Assembly: GCA_030295235.1 (NCBI GenBank)
Contig: AP026152.1
Span: forward strand, 620,001 to 684,000
Reading direction: 5' to 3'
DNA length: 64,000 bases
From: Fistulifera solaris
Taxonomy: Eukaryota > Bacillariophyta > Bacillariophyceae > Naviculales > Stauroneidaceae
Shown one piece after another: positions 45,582 to 57,658 of the stretch. The translations under genes and the position numbers were made by a program. The first letter of the stretch is position 1. Each line of letters opens with the position of its first letter. The notes under the pieces are model-generated. The model was given only the letters and a program-made list of their open reading frames with translations, was not told where the DNA came from and did no database searches.

Positions 45582-47177
45582 TGTCTTTGATTGTTGATGA
45601 TTCTGATGGATCTGCGATGAAAGAAAGGGATGAATTTTTGAATTTGGTTTTGTCAAAATGCGAGGCGCGGTTTCATCCGCAGTCCGCAGTTTGCGTTATA
45701 TGCTGCGCGCCGCTTGACGGTCGACGCAGGGGCCGCCAGAAAAACCAGAGCGACATAGAATCGCCAGTACTATCATACCAAGTGTAGATGACTTTTTTCA
45801 CGACTGGATTTTTAGTCACGAGCTGAAACGAGTTTGTCTGGACTCGAATAACAATTCTCAGAATTATTCTTGTCCCTGATGAATGTGTGGTGTCTGCAAG
45901 GGGAAACCACCTTGGTGTCTGGAAAACATATCTATTTTTTATAATGAGCCGAGGCTGAGTGTCAGTGCGTGTGTTTGTCCAAGTGTGTGTCAAGGGAGGA
46001 ACTTTTTTTGCCGCTTTTTTCCTTTTTTTTCTTGGTCGAGTAGTCTTGCAAACCCGCCAAGCGCCAACACCGAAGTACCTGGTAAGCTTTACCACCTACG
46101 GGTTCACTCACTCTGTTTGTCTTTTCTTTTTTCCACGAAAAGCGAGCCCCCCGCTTCCGCTTGCGGGAAGGGCGAGAACGAAAAAACTTCGCAGGGGGCT
46201 AGTCTGCCGCAGGCGAAAACATACAATAGTAGATCCAAAGCTGTTTATGCTCTCACCTTGGAATTTCGCGCAATTGCGATTTCAGCCGGCAATGTCTTCG
46301 AGTCCTGACTTCATGTTTTTACTACGATGCAAACAGTAGGTTGTACAATCCACGACTGGATTTTAGTCATGAGACTGCATCAATCCTTTTGTACAAGCAG
46401 CCTGCAGCGCGAATTTTTTTCTCCTTTTCGCGTTTGATTAAAGTTTCATTACAATAATAGATGTAAAGCTAATTATGCTCACACCTTGGAATTTCGCGCA
46501 ATTGCGATTTCAGCCGGCAAGGTTCTCGAATCCTGACCTTTATGTTTTAACTATGACGCAAACAGTTGGTTGTACCGATCCACGACTGGATTTCTGTCAT
46601 GACGAGACACTGCATCAATCCTTTTGTACATGCAACCTGCAGCGCGAAAAAAAGCTCCCGCAGGCGGCTAGTCTTTAAATTTATAGAGTATTTACAAACA
46701 CGTTTATTGCGTTGCTTGATCAGTTTGCGATGCTAGTTGTTCCGGACCCTCGATGGAGTATTGACTATAGGCTCAAAGTGTTGGTTGTAGGGCAACACGA
46801 CTGGAACTCAGTCATGGGCTACAATGTTTTATTGCTGATTATGCTGCGTAATAAAATTTTGTTGTTGCGATGATCAAGGACTACTTGATCAAACAATCGT
46901 CATTGTTACAATATACGAAGGTGCAATTCTACTTGTCTAGTTATTAAATAGGAAACATGAGCAGATTGATTCGTCTTGCGCGATTGGAGCGGTTTTCTTT
47001 TGTGAAAACGGCAAGTTGAAAGCGTTTACGAAAACCGCACCTTGAAACCGTTTCCACCATGATAAAACGGCACCTTCACGAATCAAAAATGGCTTCTCCC
47101 AAACTCAAAATGATCTCACAAAATATTCATTCGAGCAATCGAAAACATCACAACACACAAGAAGCTCTCGATTCATC
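45582..47177. other. Divergent spacer of ARP4 and the subtilisin gene, repeat-rich
   Basis: Contains four copies of the GACTGG-type hairpin (45799, 46351, 46581 and 46799) and a 228-bp local duplication (listed separately). Runs of T and GTGTGT occur at 45955-46030. Two overlapping open frames (45883-46339) lie over the repeats and are not called. Confidence 0.55.
46223..46650. repeat. Tandem duplication, 228-bp period, two copies
   Basis: ACAATAGTAGAT at 46223 and ACAATAATAGAT at 46451 begin two similar units. Both contain CCTTGGAATTTCGCGCAATT (46256 and 46484), the CACGACTGGATTT hairpin and TGCATCAATCCTTTTGTACA, then a GCAGCGCGAA end. A CGCAGG...CTAGTCT word flanks both sides of the pair. 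Confidence 0.9.
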
Positions 47178-50100
47178 ATGAAGTTCTTTTCTTTGCTCAT
47201 CACCATGGCATCCGCCGCTCCGATTCCTCTCGATCGCTTTCAAGCGATGCTGCAGACCGAAGTTCAGCACGAGTTCTCTCATCCTCACAGTCGTCAGCTA
47301 CAAGACAACTTGTGGGATGCCGCCTTGCAACATGAACTCCATGTTGCAGCGGAACGCGAAGCCCTCGAGCATACTCCGTCACCCTTTTTGGTGTGCGATT
47401 TCACCCTCGGCAAGACGGGTGATTTGTGCCGCGCCGACATGGTCGCTCAGTTGAAGACAGACGATCTAATGCCGGTCATCAACAAGTTCGATCAAACGTG
47501 CTTTATTGTGGAAGCACTCCCATCGGTCATTGCGGAGCTCACCTACTTGGCCGCCATTCCTCTCACGGCCGAAATGAAAATGGGGCTCAATTTGGTCGAC
47601 CAAATCGAGCAACGACAAATTCAACGCATCGATGCTACCTTCTGCCTCGGACAGGTGCAAACTGAGGACGAAGCGCAGGGTTTGGCGGCCCGTGTGCTAT
47701 CGGCCGGCGAACGTCACTTGTCGGCCTTTGTGGAAGGTCGTGTGCACCGTTCGGCAGACCGACAAAGCTTTTGGCGTCGGCGATTGCAAGAAGATATGGA
47801 CCCGACTATCTGTGAAAGCATTCATTCCGAGATGGAGTTAGATATCAGTACGTACAGTCTTTCCATCGAGTTTACGGAGGAGCACACGCATTATTCGGAA
47901 TGCCTTCATGCTCTTGTTGTGCAGCTTGCTACACAGCCGGAAATTTGCTTTGTGGGCGGTTATCAACGAATTCAATTACTAAATGATATAGCCAGTGGCC
48001 TTGTGCAAGATGGTGCAAGGAAGAACAAATTGTTTTATCAGCGGGGTTTGAATGGAACTGGTCAAGTGGTCGCAATGAGTGACACTGGTAAGTCATGATT
48101 GCTGTGTTATCTCAGAATGAACATTGACTGGGTCGCTCACATAAGTCGTGTTTTCTTCAGGTGTCGATATCGATAATTGCTATTTTTACGATCCTCAAAC
48201 AACTGTCATGAAGACAAGAAGCATCCGTTTTGATCCATCGGCTCGCAAAATCGTACAGTACTATACCTTTGGCGATGGCTTTGAGGAGCCCAGTGGTCAT
48301 GGAACGCACGTTGCTGGAACAATCGTAGGACATCGTGGAGACGGAAGACACGGTCGTGGAGATGGAATTGCCAAAGGAGCCAAACTCGCTGTTTTTGACA
48401 TGCAAGGACCCGAAGGTATGCGAAGACCGCACGTGCTCGAAATGTTCGAACCAGGCTACGTCGCCGGAGCTCGCATTCATTCTGCTAGCTGGGGCATTCC
48501 CAACGAAAATCGTTACACTGGTTTTGACCGTGACATTGATCGATATTTATACGATCACCCTGATTTCCTGTTCGTAGTGGCGGCTGGTAATTCTGGAAGC
48601 GGTAACGTCCGTCATACCGTTGCTTCTCCGGCCACAACGAAAAATGGCATTGCTGTCGGTGCAACGGACAGTTCAATAGGCGGTATTCTCGCCGAATTTT
48701 CGAGCCGTGGGCCTACCGCAGATGGTCGCATGAAGCCTGATGTGGTTGCACCAGGCCTGATGATAACTTCGGCGAGATCTGATCCGTCGCTTCGTGGAGA
48801 GTGTGACGAGTCAAGTGGGCTTGTTCAAATGTCCGGAACTTCGATGGCTACACCTCTTGTAGCAGGCGTGGCTGCGATTATTCGTCAATACTTTGCTGAA
48901 GGATGGTACGAAGACGGATCAAAAAATCAGATGATCGGCTACGAGCCCCGTGCGAGTTTAGTCAAGGCTATCCTTATCAACAGTGGAGAAAATCTGCGTG
49001 GAGTTAGCGGATCATATCCGACGGAATCTTATGACATGCAGCAAGGCTTTGGTCGCGTCAACATGAAGTCATCGTTGCCACTTGGTGGTGACAGAAGCGA
49101 CATGAAAGCCATTTTCGTCAACGCTCAGCGCATCTCCAGTGGTGATGAAATTACCTACAACGTGAAAATACAGGATACTGCCGTGTGCAGTGGCCCACTC
49201 AGTGTTACGTTGGTTTGGACAGATCCTGCTGGTGCTCCCTTTTGCAACATGGGGTGCGTACTGAATGACCTGGACTTGTACCTAACGCGTAAAGGCAGGG
49301 AAGGAAAGATCTTTCCAAACAATCTTAATCATGCTGATTCCACCAACAATGCCGAACGCGTGAGAATCGAAAATCCACTGCCCGGTGATACTTACACTGT
49401 CCACGTGCAAGGAATCGAGCTTCTGGCAACGCAAGAATACTCGCTTGTTATTTCTGGCTGTTTCACCGATAAAATAACGAAGGATGACGCTATCAATAAA
49501 ATAGACTTGATCGAGGAAGATTCTGATTGTGAAGATGGCTTCGGTCTCATCAGCATCAATGACAACGCGATGAAGAACTGCAGTTGGTTGTCTGCAAACA
49601 TTGACGAATACGAGTTTTTATGCTCATACACTGATGTTGTGTCAGAGTGCCCTTCCACTTGCAATCGGTGCTCTTTCAAACAATTGGAGACCGGGCGTGG
49701 ATTCATCACAGCAAATCTTGATGCAGGTGCTGCCCCACTCCGTTGGTATGGCACCACATTTGATTTGAAAACCCGAACTTCATTGACTTTCCAAGGATTG
49801 AGCTTGTATCTAAGTTCCAAAGAAGCATTCCGGGTTCAGGTTTCGATAAGCAACGGTGACCGTAGTGCGGTCGGAAAGAATCCTCTTGCTACATGGACTC
49901 CCGTGTGCGATGCCGTCGTTACAGGCGCAGGGACAGGAAAAGAAATAAAAATTGAGGGGTCAGAGTACTGCCATCCGTTTTTCATGAACGAAAACTCGTT
50001 TTTCACGATCCAAGTTGAGGTCGAGGGCACCAGACCGGGGCTGATTCTGTCGAAATACAATGATGGTGTGGATCACGTAGTACATGCGAATGAGCACATG

Positions 50101-50361
50101 TTAATTCGTTCTGGTGGCGCCGCGTATGGCAACGAAAGGGAGCAAGTCGAAGGATATACCTTGGATGGCTCGGTGTTATACACTACATCAGATGATGATA
50201 ACTGTAGGGATAATTCTGGAAAAGTGGAAATTCAGGAAGTAGGAGCAAAGAGTTGTGCCTGGCTTGAAATGAATCTTCACAGATTTCGTCATCTTTGCGA
50301 CACAACTCAAGTAGCAAGTCACTGCCCACGGACTTGCGGCGTGTGCACCGAGAAACAATAG
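47178..50361 (+). CDS. Secreted subtilisin-like serine protease with two C-terminal Cys-rich modules
   Basis: Exons 47178-48087 and 48161-50361 join across a 73-nt GT-AG intron. The intron falls inside the catalytic-Asp motif SDTGVDIDN. The product has 1,036 residues. It has a signal peptide (MKFFSLLITMASAA), a long propeptide, then the S8 domain: Asp near 301, His in GHGTHVAGT near 350, the oxyanion Asn in AAGNSGSG near 445 and Ser in SGTSMATPLVAG near 529. A beta-rich P-like region follows (DPAGAPFCNMGCVLNDLDL). Two similar Cys-rich modules end the chain, each with KNCSWLSAN or KSCAWLEMN and CPSTCNRC or CPRTCGVC. They look like ShK-type domains. A secreted or cell-surface processing enzyme is inferred. 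The frame is intact. Confidence 0.92.
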
Positions 50362-50449
50362 AATTATTTTTCAGCAACAAAGGATTAAATCATATCGCAA
50401 TAAACTTTAAGACAACAAAGTAAATAACCGAAAGATTTAGTCGTATGGA

Positions 50450-53338
50450 TTAGTCCCTCCATGGCCCTTCCATTCGCACTTTCACGTCCACCGGCGGCAT
50501 TTCCTTGCAAACGACCGTAACTTGCAACTTCGTAAGAACCTCGATTTCGAGTGAATCCCATTCAAGAGTTCCCTCACATGGGCGGCCGTCCTGAAACCTT
50601 CTTTGCAAAAGAATTCGCTTTGAACCGTCGCGCGCCTCATCGCTCGCATATGTGACCATGTCCTTGTGCTCTTGTAAAAATAACTTCACATTTACACCCA
50701 AAGCAGGTACGAAAACAGAAAACGTTGACTGTCCCACAGACAAAACAATACCAAGCTGTCCGTGCATGGGTTTGCTCTTGACGTACAACGAAAGAAAAAT
50801 GACATCGCACCTCTCTTGAGCATTTTTGGAACCCATCCTTTTTCGTTTGCATGCTCGCAAATTTGCTGTATTTCTTCTGGCTTCAAATGAAAGTTTTCAA
50901 CAGCCTCTGCACCCTCTATCGTTGCTTGCAGAAGGCGATGGACCATTACATCAGGGTACCTTCTTATAGGGCTTGTGAAGTGGGTGTAATACGGAATGTT
51001 AAGGGCAAAATGTCTCCATAGCTCCTTATCTTCTTCACTTCCTGCCGCAAAATATTCGGCCGCTTTGAATGGATTCATTAGCATCTGAGTGATGCATTGC
51101 AATATCAACGGTTGGTCACTGTACTCGCGGTTGAGGTGCACTAAAGACCGATGTAAATCTTCGCTAGATGAAACATTCAATTCTTGCCCTGTCGCAGCAA
51201 ACACAACAGCAGCAAGCTCACTCAAACCATCTATTTCGGGTTCTTTGTGACAACGGAGAACGGCCCGACTTTCGGCATGCATTATGAGCTTTTGTGCTAC
51301 AAGGTAGTTGGCGAGTAGCATGTATTCTTCAACGAGCCGATTGGAGTCTCGAATGGGATACGGGGCCGTAAGAAGTGGAGTTTGTCCATCCGCATCCATC
51401 ATAAATGTTAACTTAATTCCGTTGAGAGCGAGGGCACCATTTTCGAAACGGAGACGTCTCCTGGCCATCGCCACACGATGCATCAAGCGCACGTCAGCGG
51501 CAACTTGATCCACTGTATGAGTTCCCTTCGGCCGCCTGTCCACTGGCCACTGCTCGCTGTCCATTTCTGATTCCGCTTCACCCGTTGCAACTTTATTTTC
51601 AATAATATTCTGTGCTGTCAAATAGTCCAACCGAGCGCACGACTTGATCACCGTTCGCCCATACCAAATAGAATCCTTCGAGCGTACCATGGTACCATCA
51701 AGATTCATTCTCCAAACACACGAGAAAGCTAGTCGCTCTACGTTTTCATTGAGACTACAAGCGACTTCACATAAAGGTCTAGGGAGCATTGGAATCGTTC
51801 TGTCAACGAGGTAGATGGTTGTGGAACGTCGAATTGCCTCTTCATCCACAGCCGTTCCAGGACGAACGAAGAATGAAACGTCGGCGATGTGCACTCCGAC
51901 TTCCACCGTACCATCGTCCAGCATCTTGATATGAAGAGCATCGTCCAAGTCTTTGGCAGTGGTGGGATCAATCGTAAAAATACGTTCGCTTCGATAATCC
52001 CTTCGACCAGCATACATGCTTGGAGTTGGCTTCCAACCCAATTGATTCTTTTCACCGGAACTCGCATCTTCTGTGTAATACAGACCACTTTGTACCGCTT
52101 CATCCACATCCCGTAAAACTTGTGGAGGATGATCTCCGTGATTGACATCAAACTCGGAAAGTAAAGCCGTTATCTCATCTTCCAATACACACGCCGATCC
52201 AATTTTGACGATACGAGTACAAGGCGGCCACTTGTGCGTTTCTTGCCAGCTTCCATACTCATACTGCGCTTGGAAATAAGTCGTAAGAGCCACATCTACC
52301 ATTTTCTTACTGGAGTTGCCATCCTCCTCCCTCTTGAGTTGCTCCTCTTCACGGAGTTTCGTCAAGACGCCACGTGTCGACGCCGTAGGACATCGGAATT
52401 GCGGCAGTGATTTGTTGTTTGGAGTCAAGAGAATGGTGCTGTCATTCACTACTTTGAGTGTACCGACAATACGACGCGTCGCACGACGTTCCGTTCGTGG
52501 CGCTGTGGTAGACTGCTTAATTTCCGAATGAATGTCTTTGGGCGGAACAATGCAGACAACCGTTCCCTTGGGTTGCTTTAACGCCTTTTTCTTCTTTGAG
52601 CCGACGACGATCCTCGCCTTCACGAATATTTACCGCCTTTTTGACAGGACGAGGAATGGTGACGAGCGGATTCCACAAATCGACTTGCTGCGGATCTTCT
52701 TGCCAGGTTGTTGGAGGATCATCCTGCAGAGCGACATTCTGAAATTGCGACGTGATTTCGTCTTCCAAATTGATCGTGTCCTCCTTGTTGTCATCGTCAT
52801 TCTCGGTACTGGGTTCCAAAATGCGCACAAATACAATATCTCCGTCCAAAGCACGATTGCGATCGAGTTCTGAAGGAATACAGATATCTTGCAAATGCAA
52901 TCCTCGATCACACGTCACAAACGATGTAGAAGTAGCGGCTCCGCCAGCCGAGAATGGCAAGACCCGCAGTCTTCCTCGTACTAAAGTTCCTTCTGCGTAC
53001 AGCTTCATGCATTCTTCGAGAGATAAATGCGAAGGGTAGGGAACGAAAGGTGATGAAGAAGATGAGTTGCTTCTCGCGTACCGCTTGTTGTTATTCTTAT
53101 TGCCGTTGTGACCGTTTCTGTTTCCCTCATTGTTCCCATTACGACTGTTGTTTCCAGCTCTATTGTTCTTCTTCTTGTTTGCCGCGTTGTTGGGTGTAGT
53201 TGACGATTCGTTAGCATCCGTTCCTGGCGCATCTTTCGAGGTCTCTTTCTTCGGTTTTCGTGAACGACGATTTCCTCCGGAACGCGGCCTTGTGACTTGA
53301 TTTCGCGCGCTCTGATCGTTCTCCGTTTCCTTTGTCAT
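50450..53338 (-). CDS. DIS3L2: RNase II/RNB 3'-5' exoribonuclease, DIS3L2-like
   Basis: Degrades RNA 3' to 5', in other eukaryotes preferring uridylated RNA. About 962 residues. A basic, Asn/Lys-rich N-terminus lacks a PIN domain, which argues for DIS3L2 rather than DIS3. Cold-shock domains start near LVRGRLRVLPFSAG. The RNB domain has DPTTAKDLDDALHIK and VEVGVHIADVSFFV, with the metal-binding Asp residues near 458-467, and ends near SPIRRYPDVMVHRLL. A C-terminal S1 domain follows. Two single-base shifts flank it: an extra A near 52586 (KEE then KALKQPKG) and a missing A near 50845 (HANEK then RMGSKNAQE). The start at 53338 is the first ATG. Its end faces the protease gene 88 bp away. Confidence 0.92.
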
Positions 53339-53886
53339 AATCTCTTTGTGAAATTGAAAGTAGCGACTACGTAGGTATATCTTGTTGTTTATGATGGCAA
53401 TCAAAGAGGACGATCGATACGAGCAGCATCATCGCGGATCGCAAAATAAAGAAAGGGCATCACGTCTGCGCGCAACGATAAGGATAAGGCTCGTGACTGA
53501 TGCGCAGTCTAGGAAAATTTGAGCTTACTTCTGATCTAGAGTACATAGGGAAGAAAGCTATCCTCCACTCATCGTTATACATGCTATTCCATACGGAGTA
53601 ACATTTTAGTACGGAAGAAGCAAATTCAAGACTGTATCAAAGACACATGTCGTTCGCCGGAAAAGGATAATGAAAGCGAGGACGACGGAAGCGACTACGA
53701 GCACGATGAGAACGGAAATGGTTAAATTGAATTGATTTGATTGATGCAGACAACCTTCCACCTTCCGTAACTTGTTCACTTTCACGTGAGAGAAACCAAT
53801 ACAATTCTCTTATACGTAGTACAAACGATCCTTATGTAAACGAGTTTGTTTATTCGCCTCTGTTCTTCTTTTGACCACATTCATTT
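53339..53886. other. Spacer between DIS3L2 and RPF2
   Basis: Promoter side of DIS3L2, with ACGACGTAGG-like words. No gene or clear repeat. Confidence 0.4.
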
Positions 53887-54944
53887 TCAGTCTTGCTCAG
53901 CAAATCCAAACTCGCGTTGAAATTCACGTCCCATCTCTTCCTTTTCACGATCCAGTTCACTTTCGACAGCCATACTTTCTTGATCAGCCGCGGCCTTTTC
54001 TGCTCGACGCAAAGCCTTGTTCTTTCGTCCACCCATCTTTTCAACGTTTTGTTTCTCCAAATGTAAACGTCCCATCGTTTCTCCAAAAATAGTAGTTGTC
54101 TTGTTCTTGTTCTTTTCGGTCTTCTTCTTGCGAAGTTCAGCCGGTTGACGACGTGCCGCCTTGGCCAAGTCCGAATCAGCCCACATCGTTCGGCGCAAAA
54201 CGAAATCGAAATCAGGACCGCACGGTTGCAGCAACGGTACGGGCACTTTGCTGGAGAGATCTTTGGGATTCTTTTTCAATTGAATGTGATAGGTGCGTTG
54301 ATGAATCAACACAGTGCCCTGTGCCGGGGCTATCGTAAAGACAATCATGTGATCAATGCCCGTAGCCAATATCTTATCCACCACTTGTCCTCGGTAGAAA
54401 TCGGTCAATAAATTTTGCAAGTTTGGATAATCGATCGTCGAATATTGCTGCCACAAGTCGCCTTGAAACATGAGCAATGGTTTCGTGCCGATCCGTTTCT
54501 TGAAGACTTGTCCACCATAATCGCGAAGACTGCTCTTGAACCGCAGAATTCCCAGTTCTGCCATATCAAGTACTTGATGATCAAAAGTCCGACCGATCAC
54601 GAGATTGTTGGGTCGTTTCTTGTTGTGTGACGCCACGGCAAAGAGAGCACAATCGTTTTTGGTCGAAAGAAATTCCAACGATTGCTGATCTTCAAACGGA
54701 ACAATTTGGTTCTTTTGTTCAACAACTTAACTCTCGGAGCCTGCAAAGCACGAAGTTCCTGTAATACGCGACTCATGGCTTCGGAAGCTTTGATTCCTTT
54801 CAACAGAAGCGTGTTTTTGCCATCTTCTTTCAATTTCGATTCGGTCGATTTGAGGTATCTCTGAACGCGTGCATTTGGCACTTTTTTGCTTCCGCTAAGC
54901 TCTTTGGTGCGCGATGCCTTGCGCTGCTGTTCTGTGGGAGCCAT
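53887..54944 (-). CDS. RPF2: Ribosome biogenesis factor RPF2 (Brix domain)
   Basis: Nucleolar Brix protein that with RRS1 brings the 5S RNP to the 60S precursor. The Brix core is complete: NQIVPFEDQQSLEFLSTKND, SHNKKRPNNLVIGRTFD, HQVLDMAELGILRF, GTKPLLMFQGD, LLTDFYRGQVV and GPDFDFVLRRT. A Lys-rich C-terminus with MGRLHLEKQNVEKMGGRK follows. One A is missing near 54712 in LLNK-K-NQIV; both frames read well on either side. The ATG at 54944 gives MAPTEQQRKASRTKEL. Length about 352, against 306-344 in animals and yeast. Confidence 0.93.
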
Positions 54945-55335
54945 TGTTGTGTAATTATATCCAATAAACGCAAGCAAAAGGCAAAGGACGAATGTTATTT
55001 GTCAATGCATTTATCGCAAAACGAAAAAGAAAAAAATTGCATTTGAATTTTGAATGGCTCTGGAAGAGGGAATCCGGAATCCGTGTGTTTGCTTGTTGCC
55101 GCTGGTGCTTTCATGACATTCGTGACAGTCAATCACGAACTGAAGGCAACAAAGTTTTGCTCTCTGAGACGACTTGAGACTTGACTTCAGTGTAGCTAAC
55201 TCGAGACCGATGAGCGCGTTAATCATAACCAGTTCAGTAAAAACAGTCTAGCTAGTGCGATTATGGCAAATTAAAAAGCTATTTCGACAATCAGCGCAAG
55301 ATTTTCTGCAAGCGATTGAAGTCTTGTTATACTCG
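54945..55335. other. Spacer upstream of RPF2
   Basis: About 390 bp between two minus-strand genes. Nothing notable beyond A-rich words. Confidence 0.4.
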
Positions 55336-56394
55336 TTAACTCATTTCGATTTCGGTACCGATACCGAGCTCTCGTGCTTTCTTCACAACTACACTGGCTG
55401 TCATAACATCTTGAATGGCTGTCCCCACGGATTTGAAAAATGTACACGGCAGTTGGGTCTCAGCGGGTTCGTAGTCTTGCTGTAACACTTCTCCCAACAG
55501 AGTGACGGGATGTTCGGATGGCAAATCCTTCAAATCACCCACCGCCCTCGCTTCTGGTGTATCTATCCAGACGCGACATTGACGAATGGTTGTTTCGGTT
55601 GGGATTTCTTGCATGTCTGGCGTATAACTACCGATCGAATTGAGATGACAACCAGCGGGCAGTACTATATTGCCATCAAACAGCGGTGTCGCCGTATTGG
55701 TACAAGTCACAATACAAGAAGCTGTAGAAAGAGCTTGTGCAATCTGCGCCGTATCGTCGAGTGCTAGAATCTGACAGTGCGCAATCTTGTCAAATGCTAT
55801 TTTACCTTCCGCACACATGGATTGAATCTTGTTCCACAAAGCAACAGCACGCTCCGGCGTCCGATTCACAATTGTCAATTGAGATAAAAGTCGTTGCGGC
55901 AAAGCTTCCGCAATCATTTGTATGTGCAATTCAGCTTGTAAGCCCGCACCAAACACCATTAAATGTTGCACTTCTTTACCTTGCCACGCCAAGGCCGTGG
56001 CCAACGCACTCCCGGCAGCAGTACGAGCCGCTGTCAAAGAAGTACCATCCAACACAGCATCTACGCGACCCGTTTCCGCATTTAAATGCAGAATCGTAGC
56101 CGGAACCAACGGTAAACCCTTGGCGGGATTGTTACTGCGCACACTCACAATTTTACATCCCATCGTATCCGACGTGGCGGCTGGTTTGAATAACGTCCAA
56201 TCGGGTGTAGTTCCTTCCGTAGAAACAGAATGATACGGAAGACCCAAACGAGAAGGTACAGTCGCTTGTCCTTGAGCCAGCGCAATGAAGGCTTGTCGAT
56301 TGACTTCCAAACACTCACGTAAATGAAGACATTGATGGACTTGTTGTTCGTTTAAAATCAACATTCTTTGGAATCTCACCAATGTAGAGCGCAT
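55336..56394 (-). CDS. Ornithine cyclodeaminase / mu-crystallin family NAD(P)-dependent enzyme
   Basis: Family of Rossmann-fold enzymes including ornithine cyclodeaminase, L-alanine dehydrogenase and ketimine reductase (mu-crystallin). Intact 352-residue frame. It has the substrate-side KIVSVRSNNPAKGLP, DAVLDGTSLTAARTAA, the dinucleotide-binding MVFGAGLQAELHI (GxGxxx-type loop), VNRTPERA and HLNSIGSYTPDMQEIP. The reaction cannot be told from sequence; the conserved lysine and RTAA motif fit both ketimine reductase and cyclodeaminase. The first ATG is at 56394; an N-terminal basic stretch (MRSTLVRFQRM) could direct it to mitochondria, but this is weak. Confidence 0.88.
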   Translation of the reverse strand: MRSTLVRFQRMLILNEQQVHQCLHLRECLEVNRQAFIALAQGQATVPSRLGLPYHSVSTEGTTPDWTLFKPAATSDTMGCKIVSVRSNNPAKGLPLVPATILHLNAETGRVDAVLDGTSLTAARTAAGSALATALAWQGKEVQHLMVFGAGLQAELHIQMIAEALPQRLLSQLTIVNRTPERAVALWNKIQSMCAEGKIAFDKIAHCQILALDDTAQIAQALSTASCIVTCTNTATPLFDGNIVLPAGCHLNSIGSYTPDMQEIPTETTIRQCRVWIDTPEARAVGDLKDLPSEHPVTLLGEVLQQDYEPAETQLPCTFFKSVGTAIQDVMTASVVVKKARELGIGTEIEMS

Positions 56395-56717
56395 TACTTT
56401 AATCGCATTTCCTGTTCTTTGTCGCAAAATACGCGTCTTTTCCAGAAAGGCCCGGAAAGAACTAATATTTCGTTCAACGACGTGCCGTAACAGCGGTTGT
56501 CGTTCAACGATTCAAAGAAAAAGTCACCTCACCAACAACTTCGATTCCTTTCCAGACACTTTCTTTTAAGGATGCCACTCATATACAACCAAGATTTACA
56601 ACAACAGCTAGCAGAAAAGTAGGCAGTTCATATTCTTTCTTATCATTGCGTTTTTTTTCGTTGCAACAATAAAAAGGTCGTTGCGCTAAAAAGGACGTGC
56701 GGCGGTGCTTCGAACGC

Positions 56718-57658
56718 CTACGTAATTTCACGTAGCTCTCGTTGGGAAATTTATCGACAGAGGGAGACCCGGATTTTGTGTAATTTCGATCACACCCTTT
56801 TTCGCGTCTTTTCAACACCAATGCCAACATTACTTTGCCCGACATCGCAAATGCATACTATAGAGCAATATTCGACCCTGATTGCACTGTGAAACATGAA
56901 GCAGTACAACAATGCAACGCTTCGAATGTCTACGCGTGATTTACGTAGCCGCCGTAGGAAATTCATCTCTGTAGGGGTACCCGGATATTGTGTTTCCCTC
57001 ATCAACCAATTCTTGCCTCTCAAGTGCCCAGATGCCAACGTTTCTTTTTCCAACGTATTCGCTTTGTATCAAAAAAGCAATAATCGCCATTGATTTAAAA
57101 ATGAAACGTTGATGGAACGAATGATGCAACACATCGAATATCTACGTACTTTCACGTGGCCCTCGTAGGGAAATTTATCGACAGAGGGGAAACCCGGAGA
57201 TTGTGTATTTTCGATCACACCCTTTTCGCGTCTTTTGGACACCAATACCAACATTACCTTGCCCGACATCGCTAATGCGTGCTATAGAGCAATATTCGAC
57301 CCTGAGTGGACTGTGAAACATGAAATAATACAACGATGCAACGCTTCGAATGTCTACGCGTAACTAACGTAGCCGCCGTAGGAAATTTATCTCTGCAGGG
57401 GTACCCGGATATTGTGTTTCCCGTCATCGTCCGATTCTGGCCTCGAAAGTGCACAGATGCCAACGTTTCTTTTTCCACCCTATTTGCTTCGTATCGAATC
57501 GCAATAATCGCCATTGATTTAAAAATGAAACGTTGATGGAACGAATGATGCAACACATCGAATATCTACGTACTTTCACGTAGCTTTCGTACGGAAATTT
57601 ATCGACAGAGGGGAAACCCGGATATATTGTATTTTCGAGCACACCCTTTTTCGCGTCT
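56718..57658 (+). repeat. Higher-order tandem array of alternating 212-bp units (A-B-A-B-A)
   Basis: Units begin with a CTACG...CGTAG hairpin at 56718 (A), 56930 (B), 57142 (A), 57354 (B) and 57566 (partial A). The spacing is exactly 212 bp each time. A and B share the hairpin head and AAATTTATC, then CCCGGA and TTGTGT, but are diverged from each other. A resembles A and B resembles B much more closely. So a 212-bp unit duplicated, diverged, and the 424-bp pair then expanded. An inverted B-A copy lies at 23574-23960. Confidence 0.93.

Noticed and set aside
45883-46339. Overlapping frames of 141 and 126 codons
   Set aside because: They cover the 228-bp repeat and T/GT-rich spacer; composition is non-coding.
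56579-57642. Many short open frames on both strands
   Set aside because: They lie in the 212-bp array and change with its phase; they are not genes.
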